A stretch of 12,508 nucleotides of DNA from Paenibacillaceae bacterium UBA6304 (GCA_002439285.1 DJTQ01000178.1:1-12508), one strand, 5' to 3'. Positions 1 through 7,411 are shown, counted from the stretch's first letter. Program-made: numbers and translations. The notes: a model not told the origin generated them from the sequence alone.

Positions 1-252
1 GTCTCGGTCGACCTTCCTCCCGGTTTAGATGCCGAAGTCCTGCTTAAGGCTTCACTGCTTAAAGGAGCGGCATTCTGGCCAGGTTCGTTCTTTGAAGAGG
101 TTAAGGACAGTGAGAACACAGGCGTACAGCTGGTCAGGGATTCAGGGGTTATCACTATCCATTATGCGGGACATGGAGAGGCGGAGATTCGTGCGGGGAT
201 GGGCCGGATTGCCGAGGCTCTGTCGGAATTTACCGCGCGTTTAGAGTCATAA
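1..252 (+). CDS. C-terminal end of a PLP-dependent aminotransferase-like protein, possibly MocR/GntR family (partial)
   Basis: Reading frame 1 is open from the left edge to a TAA at 250-252 and gives 83 residues; the start lies outside the window. The pattern fits the small C-terminal domain of fold-type I aminotransferases. LPPGLDAEVLLKASLLKGAA is followed by FWPGSFF (the usual 'G-x-x-h-x-PGS-x-F' stretch). The end, with ITIHYAGHGEAEIRAGMGR running into IAEAL, resembles the 'lRLsfa..seeeI.eGi.rLaeal' ending of MocR regulators and related aminotransferases. The catalytic lysine region is not in the window, so the substrate and the presence of an N-terminal GntR DNA-binding domain cannot be judged. 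The gene converges on the next one with 32 bases between stops and no clear terminator hairpin. Family assignment is by remembered pattern only. Confidence 0.6.
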   Translation, partial: VSVDLPPGLDAEVLLKASLLKGAAFWPGSFFEEVKDSENTGVQLVRDSGVITIHYAGHGEAEIRAGMGRIAEALSEFTARLES

Positions 253-284
253 AAATAGGCCATCTTCCTCATTTCAGAGTCTCC

Positions 285-1028
285 TTATTCCATGTCATCC
301 ATCGTTGCGGCTGTCAGATACCAACCGTCAATCACATCTTGATAGAGCTGAATCCCTTTCTTTCCCTCCGGGGTCAGGGCATAGCGGCCCCGGGCAACCC
401 GTAGGAACCAGCCGTAATAGTTCTTCTGGAGAATTGCGGCGGCGTTGCCGATACCGCTCCGGTCACGAATTTCGCGCGGAGCCATCTCGCCTCCTGCCTG
501 AAGGGCGATGGCGACGCGAAGCACCTTTTCACGGTAGGCGGTAACCAGCTTCGTTCCGTTGCTGCCGCCGACATTGTAATCTCCGCTTCGTTCATTGAAT
601 TCGTACAGCAGCTTGGAGGCCCGTGCCTTAATCACTTTAGGAGAGGGCACAATCACTTTGTCGCCCGGAGAACAGAGAATTTCCACAAAGGGCGGTTTCG
701 TTTTGTACCGGGTCACGGTAATCAGGCCGAGCCCCAATCTGCGGCAGAGGATCGTAATTTCGTTCCAGCGCTGGTTGTGGGCGCCGCGTTTGGCCCGATT
801 GCGTTCCACGGCAAGATAGACTTCACTGCTTAGCTTTTGCCTTTCCAGCCCCTGCAGCAACAGGTGGAGGTTGAATGTCTTTTTCATTTCCACAATAAGC
901 GGCTGCTCGCTGTTCGGCATGATGCCAACCAAGTCGCAGTGCCGAACCTCGCTTTTGATCGAGTATCCCCGTTCCTCAAAAAACGCCTTGAGCGGCGCAT
1001 ACAATTCCGTCTCATGCTGTACTGCCAT
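285..1028 (-). CDS. DUF2161 family putative PD-(D/E)XK nuclease-like protein
   Basis: This is a 247-residue protein of unknown cellular role. The N-terminal half carries a PD-(D/E)XK-type core: HETELYAPLKAFFEERGY (residues 5-22), then D32 in CDLVG, and E47-x-K49 in LIVEMKK. This is the D...ExK arrangement that binds metal in nuclease-fold enzymes. The C-terminal part (about 185-235) contains REIRDRSGIGNAAAILQKNY and GRYALTPEGKKG, which looks like a winged-helix segment. Both halves fit the DUF2161 family, annotated elsewhere as putative PD-(D/E)XK phosphodiesterase. An ATG seven codons upstream (1049) is possible. I chose 1028 because an AAAAGGAAG stretch sits about 6 bases before that ATG and the family usually begins close to this point. 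The gene is transcribed divergently from prkA and appears monocistronic. Activity has not been shown here; the motif supports only a fold. Confidence 0.75.
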   Translation of the reverse strand: MAVQHETELYAPLKAFFEERGYSIKSEVRHCDLVGIMPNSEQPLIVEMKKTFNLHLLLQGLERQKLSSEVYLAVERNRAKRGAHNQRWNEITILCRRLGLGLITVTRYKTKPPFVEILCSPGDKVIVPSPKVIKARASKLLYEFNERSGDYNVGGSNGTKLVTAYREKVLRVAIALQAGGEMAPREIRDRSGIGNAAAILQKNYYGWFLRVARGRYALTPEGKKGIQLYQDVIDGWYLTAATMDDME

Positions 1029-1065
1029 CCCGATCTTCCTTTTCATCAAATTAGCTTACCGAAAA

Positions 1066-1074
1066 ATTATATCA
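1066..1074 (-). promoter_or_regulatory. Extended -10 promoter for the DUF2161 gene
   Basis: Read on the minus strand this is TGATATAAT, a perfect TATAAT -10 with the extended TG dinucleotide. No good -35 hexamer sits 16-18 bases upstream; TTGACC at 1088-1083 is too close at 11 bases. The extended -10 is therefore the main evidence. Transcription would begin near 1059, about 30 bases before the start at 1028. Confidence 0.45.
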
Positions 1075-1083
1075 TATCCGACG

Positions 1084-1113
1084 GTCAACTTATCAGCTCC
1101 CTCCGCATAGGTA
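1084..1113 (+). promoter_or_regulatory. Weak sigma-E-like promoter candidate for prkA
   Basis: GTCAACTT, 14 bases, then CATAGGTA. Against the sigma-E pattern (about GTCATATT, 13-15 bases, CATACAnT) the upstream box matches 6 of 8 and the downstream box keeps only the CATA core. The reason for looking is that prkA is part of the sigma-E mother-cell regulon in Bacillus subtilis. The position would give a leader of about 155 bases. This is a suggestion, not a firm call. Confidence 0.25.
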
Positions 1114-1276
1114 TGTAATACACTTTTTCCAAAAAAAACGCAGTGATTTAACGCGATGTAGACATCCGGTGTAAAGAGCCGATGGGACAAAGAGCAAGGC
1201 ATGAGTCCAGCGTTTCAGTCAGGATCACCAACGGGGGAATCGGAACACACCAAGCGGAGTACAGGAGGGACCGAAT

Positions 1277-3172
1277 ATGGATATTTTTGAACGTATAGCG
1301 GCATACCGGGCAGAGAGCGATTCGCTTGTTTGGAACGGCACATTCAAGCAATATATCGAGCTCCTCGCCACAGACCCTGCGCCTGCAATGACGGCCCATG
1401 CCCGGGTATATGAAATGATCGAGTCTTACGGCGTGGAGGAAGTGAACGGACGAAAAAGGTATAAGTTTTTTGAACAGGAAATTTTCGGACTCGATCGTGC
1501 GGTGGAAAAGCTGGTGGAGGAATATTTTCATTCGGCGGCTCGTCGGCTGGATGTCCGAAAGCGAATCCTGCTGCTGATGGGACCGGTCAGCGGCGGAAAA
1601 TCTACGCTTGTAACGCTGTTGAAGCGGGGGTTGGAGAAGTTTTCGCGTACCGACAAAGGGGCCGTTTATGCCATAGCCGGCTGCCCGATGCATGAGGACC
1701 CGCTTCATTTAGTGCCTCATGAACTGCGGCCTGAGGTCGAAAAGGCGCTTGGTGTGCGGATTGAAGGCAATCTTTGCCCGGTTTGTCAGATGAGATTAAA
1801 GACGGAATATGACGGAGACATCGAGCAGGTTGAGGTGGAGCGGGTGTTGTTATCGGAAGATGGGCGAATCGGCATCGGCACGTTCAGTCCGTCCGATCCG
1901 AAATCCCAGGATATTGCCGATCTGACGGGGAGCATTGATTTTTCTACCATTACGGAGTATGGTTCGGAATCGGACCCAAGGGCTTACCGGTTTGATGGCG
2001 AGCTTAACAAAGCCAACCGCGGCTTGATGGAATTTCAGGAGATGTTGAAGTGCGACGAGAAGTTTCTTTGGAATTTGCTGTCCCTGACCCAGGAAGGCAA
2101 CTTTAAAGCGGGGAGATTTGCGCTTATTAGCGCGGATGAGCTCATCATTGCTCATACGAATGAATCGGAGTACAAAGCGTTTATTGCCAACAAAAAAAAT
2201 GAGGCCTTACAGTCACGGATGATTGTTATGCCGATTCCATACAATCTCAAGGTATCCCAGGAAGAGAAAATTTACGCCAAGCTGATCGGACAGAGCGATA
2301 TGAGTCACGTGCACATTGCTCCGCATGCGCTCCGTTCTGCGGCTATTTTTTCTATCCTGACCCGGCTAAAAGAGACGAAGAAGCAGGGCGTCGATCTTGT
2401 GAAAAAGATGCGCCTATACGATGGCGAGGAAGTCGAAGGATATAAAGATGCGGATTTGAAGGAACTGCAGAACGAATATTTGGAAGAAGGCATGTCAGGT
2501 GTGGATCCGAGGTATGTCATCAACCGCATTTCCAGCGCACTGATTAAGCAGGATCTGCATTGCATGGGGGCGCTGGATATCCTACGTGCGATCAAGGACG
2601 GTCTGGACCAGCACGCCTCAATCACGAAAGAGGAGCGAGAACGCTACCTCAATTTCATCGGCATCGCCCGCAAAGAATATGATGAACTAGCGAAGAAAGA
2701 AGTGCAAAAGGCGTTTGTGTATTCTTTTGAAGAGTCGGCAAGAACGTTGTTCGAAAATTATCTCGATAACATCGAGGCATTCTGTAATTGGACCAAAATC
2801 CGCGATCCTCTGACCGATGAGGAGATGGATCCGGATGAGCGGCTGATGCGTTCGATCGAAGAGCAGATCGGCATATCGGAGAATGCGAAAAAGGCTTTCC
2901 GCGAGGAAATTTTGATTAGGATCTCCGCTTATTCCCGCAAAGGCAGAAAGTTCGAGTATAACCATCATGACCGGCTGCGCGAGGCAATCGAAAAGAAGCT
3001 GTTCGCCGATCTCAAGGACATCGTGAAGATCACCACGTCCACCAAAACGCCGGATGAAAACCAGTTGAAACGCATTAACGAGGTCAGTAAGCGGCTAATC
3101 GACGAGCATGGATATTGTCCGGTCTGTGCCAATGAATTGCTTCGATATGTGGGAAGCTTACTTAACCGTTAA
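1277..3172 (+). CDS. prkA: PrkA, AAA+ serine protein kinase / protease-like sporulation protein
   Basis: The protein has 631 residues, the length I recall for Bacillus subtilis PrkA, and is the counterpart of E. coli YeaG. The N-terminal AAA+ region carries a Walker A loop GPVSGGKST at 102-110, preceded by hydrophobic RILLLM. Family hallmarks follow: GCPMHEDPLHL at 135-145, CPVC at 167-170 and ANRGLMEFQEMLK. The last residues hold a second CxxC (C614, C617) in CPVCANELLRYVGSLLNR. The C-terminal region is the part historically likened to eukaryotic protein kinases. Both kinase activity and ATP-dependent protease activity have been proposed for the family, and this sequence cannot decide between them. 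The start is fixed by AGGAGG at 1263-1268, eight bases before the ATG. In Bacillus the gene is expressed in the mother cell and affects sporulation. Its usual partners yhbH and spoVR lie about 1.6 kb away on the other strand. Confidence 0.97.
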   Translation: MDIFERIAAYRAESDSLVWNGTFKQYIELLATDPAPAMTAHARVYEMIESYGVEEVNGRKRYKFFEQEIFGLDRAVEKLVEEYFHSAARRLDVRKRILLLMGPVSGGKSTLVTLLKRGLEKFSRTDKGAVYAIAGCPMHEDPLHLVPHELRPEVEKALGVRIEGNLCPVCQMRLKTEYDGDIEQVEVERVLLSEDGRIGIGTFSPSDPKSQDIADLTGSIDFSTITEYGSESDPRAYRFDGELNKANRGLMEFQEMLKCDEKFLWNLLSLTQEGNFKAGRFALISADELIIAHTNESEYKAFIANKKNEALQSRMIVMPIPYNLKVSQEEKIYAKLIGQSDMSHVHIAPHALRSAAIFSILTRLKETKKQGVDLVKKMRLYDGEEVEGYKDADLKELQNEYLEEGMSGVDPRYVINRISSALIKQDLHCMGALDILRAIKDGLDQHASITKEERERYLNFIGIARKEYDELAKKEVQKAFVYSFEESARTLFENYLDNIEAFCNWTKIRDPLTDEEMDPDERLMRSIEEQIGISENAKKAFREEILIRISAYSRKGRKFEYNHHDRLREAIEKKLFADLKDIVKITTSTKTPDENQLKRINEVSKRLIDEHGYCPVCANELLRYVGSLLNR

Positions 3173-3207
3173 CTGTGAACCATTAACCTATAATTCAAGC
3201 AGATAAC

Positions 3208-3250
3208 GATTAGGCCTGATGACGTATTTTGTCGTTGGGCCTAATTATTT
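3208..3250 (+). terminator. Long-hairpin terminator after prkA
   Basis: ATTAGGCC (3209-3216) pairs perfectly with GGCCTAAT (3238-3245), and G3208 can wobble with U3246. Inside, 3217-3224 can pair with 3230-3237 using several G-U wobbles, closing a 5-base loop. The total is about 16-17 paired positions. The trailing tract ATTATTTGTGGTTT is only moderately T-rich. The hairpin starts 35 bases after the prkA stop and separates prkA from wrbA. Confidence 0.7.
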
Positions 3251-3316
3251 GTGGTTTAAATAGAATCATGGGTGTAGAAATTGGTTAAATTATGATGAAT
3301 AACATCGAAATACCTG

Positions 3317-3322
3317 AGGAGG
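3317..3322 (+). promoter_or_regulatory. Ribosome binding site that sets the wrbA start
   Basis: AGGAGG lies 11 bases before ATG 3334. The upstream tandem ATGs at 3292-3297 have no Shine-Dalgarno sequence, and starting there would add 14 residues not typical of the family. Confidence 0.7.
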
Positions 3323-3333
3323 AAATTCAATTC

Positions 3334-3948
3334 ATGGCGAATATAAATTTGGCGGTTATATATTACAGTTCCACAGGGACGAATCACCAATTGGCCAGTT
3401 GGGCTGCAGAGGGGGCAAAGGCGGCCGGGGCTGAGGTGAAATTGTTAAAAGTCGAAGAATTGGCTCCGCAAGACGCCATCAACTCTAATCCGGCTTGGAA
3501 GGCTCATGTGGAAGCTACTCAAGATGTTCCGGTTGCCACCCTGGATGATCTGGTTTGGGCAGACGGAATCATTTTCAGTGTGCCGACCCGGTTCGGCAAT
3601 GTCCCTTCCCAAATGAAGCAGTTCCTGGACATGACCGGCGGTCTTTGGGCCCAAGGGAAGCTGGCCAACAAAGTAGTCAGCGCCATGTCCAGCGCGAGCA
3701 ATCCGCATGGCGGACAAGAGGCGACCATCCTGTCGCTGTATACGACGATGTACCACTGGGGCGCGATCGTGGCCGCTCCGGGTTATACGGACCCGGTTAC
3801 CTTCGCTTCCGGCGGGAATCCCTATGGCATGAGCGCCACCGTGGGCCAGGACGGCAAGATTCAGGAGAATCTGCGCGACGGCGTGTTCTTCCAGGCTAAA
3901 CGCACCGTTTCCGTTGCGGAATGGGTGAAGAACGGGAAGCTGAAGTGA
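3334..3948 (+). CDS. wrbA: WrbA-type flavodoxin NAD(P)H:quinone oxidoreductase
   Basis: A 204-residue cytoplasmic flavoprotein. The family uses FMN for two-electron reduction of quinones with NAD(P)H, protecting against semiquinone and oxidative stress. The FMN phosphate loop is SSTGTN at 12-17, right after the first beta strand LAVIYY. PTRFGN at 84-89 and FLDMTGGLWAQGKLANK (about 97-113) are typical of WrbA. SSASNPHGGQEATI (119-132), MYHWGAIV and GGNPYGMSATVG match the later conserved segments (usual form STgtqHGGqE and GGspYGas). The start at 3334 is set by AGGAGG. A TATGAT hexamer at 3291-3296 could be a -10 element, but no convincing -35 goes with it. The gene follows the prkA terminator and so is probably transcribed alone. 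No terminator is seen right after the stop; the first good one is at about 4620. Confidence 0.93.
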   Translation: MANINLAVIYYSSTGTNHQLASWAAEGAKAAGAEVKLLKVEELAPQDAINSNPAWKAHVEATQDVPVATLDDLVWADGIIFSVPTRFGNVPSQMKQFLDMTGGLWAQGKLANKVVSAMSSASNPHGGQEATILSLYTTMYHWGAIVAAPGYTDPVTFASGGNPYGMSATVGQDGKIQENLRDGVFFQAKRTVSVAEWVKNGKLK

Positions 3949-3954
3949 GCGTGG

Positions 3955-4072
3955 GGGGTCAGAGCAAGAGCCTGAAAGGCGGATCAAGAGTCGAAATGCG
4001 AACAAGAGTATAGGATGCGAAACAACAGTCTGGAATGCGAAACAACAGTCTGGAATGTAGAACAAGTTCCTG
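3955..4072 (+). repeat. Degenerate 20-bp tandem repeat, about six units
   Basis: The clearest units are 4013-4032 and 4033-4052, which differ at one base (GAATGCGAAACAACAGTCTG in the second). A third at 4053-4072 shares GAATG..GAACAA..CTG. Upstream, 3993-4012 and 3973-3992 keep the spacing with CAAGAGT cores, and 3955-3972 ends in CAAGAGC. The period of 20 is not a multiple of three, so this is not a protein repeat. It begins within about 10 bases of the wrbA stop. Confidence 0.8.
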
Positions 4073-4140
4073 ATCGTGAGATGGCGAGTTCGAGAAACTA
4101 TGGCCGTAGTTCGTACAGCGCGGGCAAACGAGTGGGCAGG

Positions 4141-4216
4141 TTGGTTACTTTGTAATATAAGTAGATATGAGAATAGATTGGTTACTTGGCAGTGTAAGTA
4201 GATGAGTTGATAATAG
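4141..4216 (+). repeat. Direct repeat, two units of about 37-39 bp
   Basis: TTGGTTACTT starts both copies (4141 and 4178). Each continues with a GTAAG/ATAAG-TAGAT core and ends in AATAG. Copy 1 is 4141-4177 and copy 2 is 4178-4216, differing by small insertions. Neither copy has coding character. Confidence 0.7.
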
Positions 4217-4261
4217 GATAAGTAGAAAGAGTTTTGAGTGAACTGTTCTGATGTGATAATT

Positions 4262-4349
4262 AGCGAATGCTGGCTGGGTGGGGGAATAACAAATGTATGC
4301 TGAACGGGTGCGAACTAACAAGTAAATTCTGCCCGGGAGCGAAAATAAC
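4262..4349 (+). repeat. Degenerate tandem repeat, three units of about 29-30 bp
   Basis: The units are 4262-4290, 4291-4319 and 4320-4349. Each keeps a GCTG or TCTG start, a central GGGTG or GGGAG, and an AATAAC or CTAAC end. Units 2 and 3 agree at roughly 22 of 30 positions by eye. The final ATAAC runs straight into the first palindromic repeat at 4346. Confidence 0.5.
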
Positions 4350-4531
4350 TGGAATTCCTCCAGCTAATTTTCAGGAATCCCCTGTTTATGTTGAATTAAC
4401 TGGAAAACCTCCAGTTAATATCGCCTGGATGGGTCGTTGTCGCCGAAAATGGTGAATTTAGCTGGAGGTTTTCCATCTAATTGGGTTGAGAGTGCTTTGC
4501 CCGTAAAAATAACTGTAGGTTTTCCAGTTAA
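4346..4531. repeat. Cluster of four palindromic about 23-bp repeats, two in each orientation
   Basis: The four units are at 4346-4367, 4396-4418, 4458-4480 and 4510-4531. The best, at 4396-4418, has arms TTAACTGG and CCAGTTAA around AAAACCT. One more A-T pair outside gives 9-bp perfect arms. Units 1 and 2 carry the asymmetric centre as AATTCCT or AAAACCT. Units 3 and 4 carry it inverted as AGGTTTT. Start-to-start spacing is 50, 62 and 52 bases. Because of the orientations, units 2 and 3 can also pair with each other over about 20 of 23 positions, and units 1 and 4 likewise but less well. They may be copies of a dispersed intergenic repeat; genome copy number is unknown here. Confidence 0.85.
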
Positions 4532-4543
4532 ATTTATTGGCAT

Positions 4544-4589
4544 CACGAGATTCCTGTCCGTTTCTCGTGTTTATATAGAAAGGACAGGA
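4544..4589. other. Two overlapping, mutually exclusive hairpins (possible pseudoknot)
   Basis: Stem 1 is CACGAGA (4544-4550) with TCTCGTG (4563-4569), 7 bp perfect. Stem 2 is TCCTGTCC (4552-4559) with GGACAGGA (4582-4589), 8 bp perfect. It can be extended by TTTCT (4561-4565) with AGAAA (4577-4581), giving 13 bp with one bulged G. The arms interleave, so the extended stem 2 and stem 1 exclude each other. Short stem 2 plus stem 1 would make an H-type pseudoknot with connectors of 1, 3 and 12 bases. No T-run follows on either strand, so it is not a simple terminator. Confidence 0.6.
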
Positions 4590-4618
4590 CAGGCTAGCGG
4601 CTTGAACAATACATCTCA

Positions 4619-4662
4619 TAAAAAAGCAGGCTTTCCGCATCCATTTTGCGGATCGCCTGCTT
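4619..4662. terminator. Bidirectional terminator between wrbA and spoVR
   Basis: AAGCAGGC (4624-4631) pairs with GCCTGCTT (4655-4662), and inside it CCGCA (4635-4639) pairs with TGCGG (4647-4651). On the minus strand the hairpin is followed by a run of T (complement of A4620-4625), which suits the end of the yhbH-spoVR transcript. On the plus strand the tail is TTCTTTCCTTTATT. It lies 107 bases past the spoVR stop. Confidence 0.85.
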
Positions 4663-4768
4663 CTTTCCTTTATTATCGGTAGTGTATTATTCCAAGTTAC
4701 CCGGCCCTGGCCCATCCATGCCCATTTTAACGGAGGGACATTACACGAATGCCTCCAAAAATAATAAG

Positions 4769-6232
4769 CTAAAGGATCTTCCGGTAATGCTTTTCCCCGT
4801 CATAGCTGAATAGAGCGATTTTTTCCTCCACGACGGTCTCCAGGTGGACCGTTCTGCCCCAGAGACGGAACACGTAGGGTAACGTCCGCTCCAAGTATTT
4901 CAGATCCAGCTCGATCCCTTCATATTGATGTCTCAGCAGCAGCTCCCCGTTTCGTTGATAGTCGCCGTCTTTGACGACGATATAGGGCGAGCCGCCATTG
5001 ACGCGGGAGGCGACTAATTGGTCGCGGATGTGCTCCCAGGATTTGTCGGTGATTTTCCACTCCGGACCCTGCTTCTCGAAAATATACAAGTCCAGGTCGC
5101 GCACCAGTTCTTTCGATAGATAGCTGCGAAGGAACGAGAGATCGGAGTCGAGCTCGCGCACCTCGAATATTTTCTCCCTGCCCTTGCCGGGTTCCCTGCC
5201 GAATCTCTTCATTTCCTCGTCCGTTGGATGATCCCAGCGCCGCTCGATATCCTCGAAGATCTTGAGTCCGAGATAATACGGATTCAGACTGTGCTGCGAG
5301 GGCTGAACGACGGAGGCGTTCAGCTTGGCGAATTCGATCGTTTCGTCGCTCGTCAAATCCAGCTCGCGGAGAATCCGCTGATGCCAATAGGAAGCCCAGC
5401 CTTCATTCATGATCTTCGTCTCCATCTGCGGCCAGAAATACAGCATTTCCTCGCGCAGCATGCTCATGATATCCCGCTGCCAGTCTTCCAGCGTTTCGGA
5501 GTATTCCTGGATGAACCAGACGACATCCTTTTCCGGTTCCGGAGGGAAGATACCCGGAGCATCGGTTTTCGCAGCCGTTCCTGCCGCGTCCACGGAGCCC
5601 ACCGCATCCGCCTCATCCAAGGCCCACAAATCGTCGTAGATTCCATCCCCTGGCTTACCCCGGCGGTTCCGCGCCTCCTTCGCCCGCCGGAGTTTCTCCT
5701 CCGTCTGTCTCCGCTTATCGTACCGCATCGGCTTAATTAACTGCGGATCGACATGCTCCTGGATTCCCAGCACGGAATCGATGAACGACTCGACGGTATC
5801 TGCACCGTACAGCAGTTCATATTTGCTGATCCGCTCTGCCGTCGCAGACATGCTCTCCACCATGTCTCGGTTCGTATTGCTAAAGCGCATATTGTTCTTG
5901 AAGAAATCGCAGTGAGCCAGCACATGCGCAACGATCAGCTTGTTTTGAATCAGAGAATTGCCTTCGAGCAGGAATGCATAACAGGGATTGGAATTAATGA
6001 CGAGCTCATAGATTTTGCTGAGACCAAAATCGTACTGCATCTTCATTTTATTGAAGGTTTTTCCGAAGCTCCAGTGCGAAAAGCGGGTAGGCATGCCGTA
6101 GGCCCCGAACGTGTAAATGATATCCGCCGGGCAGATTTCGTAGCGCATCGGATAATAATCGAGTCCGAAACCGTCGGCAATTTCCATAATTTCCGCGATG
6201 GCGTATTCCAAATCAGAGAGTTCTTTCGTCAA
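4769..6232 (-). CDS. spoVR: SpoVR family protein
   Basis: A 487-residue soluble protein of the SpoVR family (E. coli YcgB). The family is linked to spore cortex formation in Bacillus; its biochemical role is unknown. The N-terminal domain keeps [20 protein letters not shown] (33-52), [20 protein letters not shown] (53-72) and [31 protein letters not shown] (about 103-114), [17 protein letters not shown] and [12 protein letters not shown] (277-288) are also family hallmarks. Residues about 180-235 form a charged then Ala/Asp-rich linker, longer than I recall in Bacillus subtilis SpoVR (about 468 residues). The start is a TTG whose first bases overlap the yhbH stop as TTGA (6229-6232), with AAAAGGGGG at 6248-6240 seven bases upstream. 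This implies translational coupling with yhbH. The transcript ends at the terminator near 4620. Confidence 0.95.
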   Translation of the reverse strand: MTKELSDLEYAIAEIMEIADGFGLDYYPMRYEICPADIIYTFGAYGMPTRFSHWSFGKTFNKMKMQYDFGLSKIYELVINSNPCYAFLLEGNSLIQNKLIVAHVLAHCDFFKNNMRFSNTNRDMVESMSATAERISKYELLYGADTVESFIDSVLGIQEHVDPQLIKPMRYDKRRQTEEKLRRAKEARNRRGKPGDGIYDDLWALDEADAVGSVDAAGTAAKTDAPGIFPPEPEKDVVWFIQEYSETLEDWQRDIMSMLREEMLYFWPQMETKIMNEGWASYWHQRILRELDLTSDETIEFAKLNASVVQPSQHSLNPYYLGLKIFEDIERRWDHPTDEEMKRFGREPGKGREKIFEVRELDSDLSFLRSYLSKELVRDLDLYIFEKQGPEWKITDKSWEHIRDQLVASRVNGGSPYIVVKDGDYQRNGELLLRHQYEGIELDLKYLERTLPYVFRLWGRTVHLETVVEEKIALFSYDGEKHYRKIL

Positions 6233-7395
6233 GACAGGGCCCCCTTTTCCCGTTTATGAAAAAACCGTTTCAGAGCGTTATACACTTCCCCTTTTTCCTT
6301 GATGACATAGTACAGGAACCGATCCTGCTTCAAATTCCGGTAAGCCGACATTAGCGTGCTGCCCCGGTTGTATTGATTCACTTCTCCGTAGCCGAACATA
6401 TTGCTGCGCTTCAGCAGTTCGCCGATCAATCGAAGGCAGCGCTCATTATCGGAAGTGAGATTATCCCCGTCTGAAAAGTGAAAGGGATAGATGTTGTAGC
6501 TGGAGGGAGGGTAACGCTCATCTATAATTTCCAGCGCCTTTTGGTAGACGGAGGAGCAGATCGTGCCTCCGCTTTCCCCGCGGGTGAAGAAGTCTTGTTC
6601 GCTGACCTCCTTGGCCTCTGTATGGTGGGCGAGAAATACAATCTCCACCTTCTCATATTGGCGCCGCAAGAACCGCGTCATCCAGAAGAAAAAGCTGCGG
6701 GCGCAGTACTTCTCGAAGGCCCCCATGCTGCCACTCGTATCCATCATGGCGATAATAACCGCATTGGATTTCGGAATTTGCACGTCTTCCCAGGTTTTGT
6801 AGCGGAGATCATCCGGAGAAATGCCGTGGATGCCCGGAACGCCCGTAGTGGCATTACGCCGGAGATTTTCCAGGATGGTGCGTTTTTTATCGATATTGGA
6901 CATCAGCCCTTTTTTGCGGATATCGTTGAACCGGAAGGAGACGGTCTCCATTTCTTCCTTGTCCTTGTCTTGGATAAAAGGAAGCTCCAATTCGTCGAAT
7001 AGCATTTCTTCCAGATCCTCTATGCTGATTTCCGCTTCCACGTAATCGGTTCCCGCCTGATCCCCGGCTTTTCCGCCTTTGCCCGGTTCCTTGGGACTGT
7101 CCTGCGCGAGCACATCGCCGACTTCGCTGTCTCCATCCCCTTGGCCGACATGTTTTTGCTTCTGAAAATTATGAATAAACCGGTATTCCTCCAAATTGCG
7201 GAGGGGTACCTTAATAATCTGTTTACCGTCCGACATAATGATGTTCTCTTCTGTAACAAGGTCCGGAAGATTCTGTTTAATGACTTCCCGCACCTTTTCC
7301 TGGTGGCGCTGCTGATCCTGATAGCCTTTGCGGTGCAGCGACCAGTCCTCTTTCGATACCACGAAATTTCCCTTGTTCGGATCAAATGATGACAA
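6229..7395 (-). CDS. yhbH: YhbH/YeaH sporulation protein with a VWA-like domain
   Basis: A 388-residue protein close in sequence and length to Bacillus subtilis YhbH (E. coli YeaH), a partner of PrkA/YeaG. The N-terminus ([20 protein letters not shown]) is family-typical. It is followed by a low-complexity Gly/Asp/Lys stretch [15 protein letters not shown]...KGGKAG. The C-terminal half is a von Willebrand A-type fold. Its MIDAS metal site includes DTSGSMG (219-225), GGT with T278, and HFSDGD with D309. The frame is open further upstream to a GTG at 7458. I place the start at TTG 7395 because GGGGAGG at 7411-7405 precedes it by 9 bases and homologues begin just before VVSKEDW. The predicted sigma-E transcription start (near 7441) also lies downstream of 7458. 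It is first in a two-gene operon with spoVR. Confidence 0.95.
   Translation of the reverse strand: MSSFDPNKGNFVVSKEDWSLHRKGYQDQQRHQEKVREVIKQNLPDLVTEENIIMSDGKQIIKVPLRNLEEYRFIHNFQKQKHVGQGDGDSEVGDVLAQDSPKEPGKGGKAGDQAGTDYVEAEISIEDLEEMLFDELELPFIQDKDKEEMETVSFRFNDIRKKGLMSNIDKKRTILENLRRNATTGVPGIHGISPDDLRYKTWEDVQIPKSNAVIIAMMDTSGSMGAFEKYCARSFFFWMTRFLRRQYEKVEIVFLAHHTEAKEVSEQDFFTRGESGGTICSSVYQKALEIIDERYPPSSYNIYPFHFSDGDNLTSDNERCLRLIGELLKRSNMFGYGEVNQYNRGSTLMSAYRNLKQDRFLYYVIKEKGEVYNALKRFFHKREKGALS
6240..6248 (-). promoter_or_regulatory. Ribosome binding site for the TTG start of spoVR
   Basis: On the minus strand AAAAGGGGG is followed by 7 bases and then TTG (6232-6230). The site lies inside the last codons of yhbH and supports the TTG start over any later ATG. 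Confidence 0.6.
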
Positions 7396-7404
7396 TGATA
7401 AGCA

Positions 7405-7411
7405 CCTCCCC
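7405..7411 (-). promoter_or_regulatory. Ribosome binding site that sets the yhbH start
   Basis: GGGGAGG on the minus strand, nine bases before TTG 7395. No comparable site precedes the alternative GTG at 7458. Confidence 0.65.

Larger units (their letters stand above)
3949..4768. other. Repeat-rich gene-free region between wrbA and spoVR
   Basis: These 820 bases lie between two convergent genes and hold no ORF with a ribosome binding site and protein-like composition. Four families of short degenerate repeats, two overlapping hairpins and a bidirectional terminator fill much of it; each is listed separately. The stretch 4078-4140 shows only a small hairpin (AACTA 4096-4100 with TAGTT 4107-4111). 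I see nothing in 4217-4261 or 4663-4768. Confidence 0.8.

Noticed and set aside
1148..1708. 186-residue minus-strand ORF across the prkA 5' end
   Set aside because: It overlaps conserved prkA coding sequence including the Walker A loop and has no protein-like composition.
3292..3333. Fourteen-residue extension of wrbA to ATG 3292
   Set aside because: No Shine-Dalgarno sequence; AGGAGG points to ATG 3334, where the flavodoxin fold begins.
3445..4065. 206-residue minus-strand ORF over wrbA and the 20-bp repeats
   Set aside because: It is antisense to wrbA; its N-terminus is a translation of the tandem repeat and it has no ribosome binding site.
4346..4531. CRISPR array
   Set aside because: The repeats alternate orientation, are palindromic, vary in sequence and have uneven spacing; no cas genes are seen.
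4267..4682. Two short plus-strand ORFs in the intergenic region (4267-4455 and 4437-4682)
   Set aside because: They translate the palindromic repeats and terminator (GKPPVN, AGGFPSNW, GFPVKF); no credible ribosome binding site.
5228..6259. Plus-strand ORFs of 168-170 residues opposite spoVR
   Set aside because: They are shadows of spoVR, whose conserved motifs lie on the minus strand.
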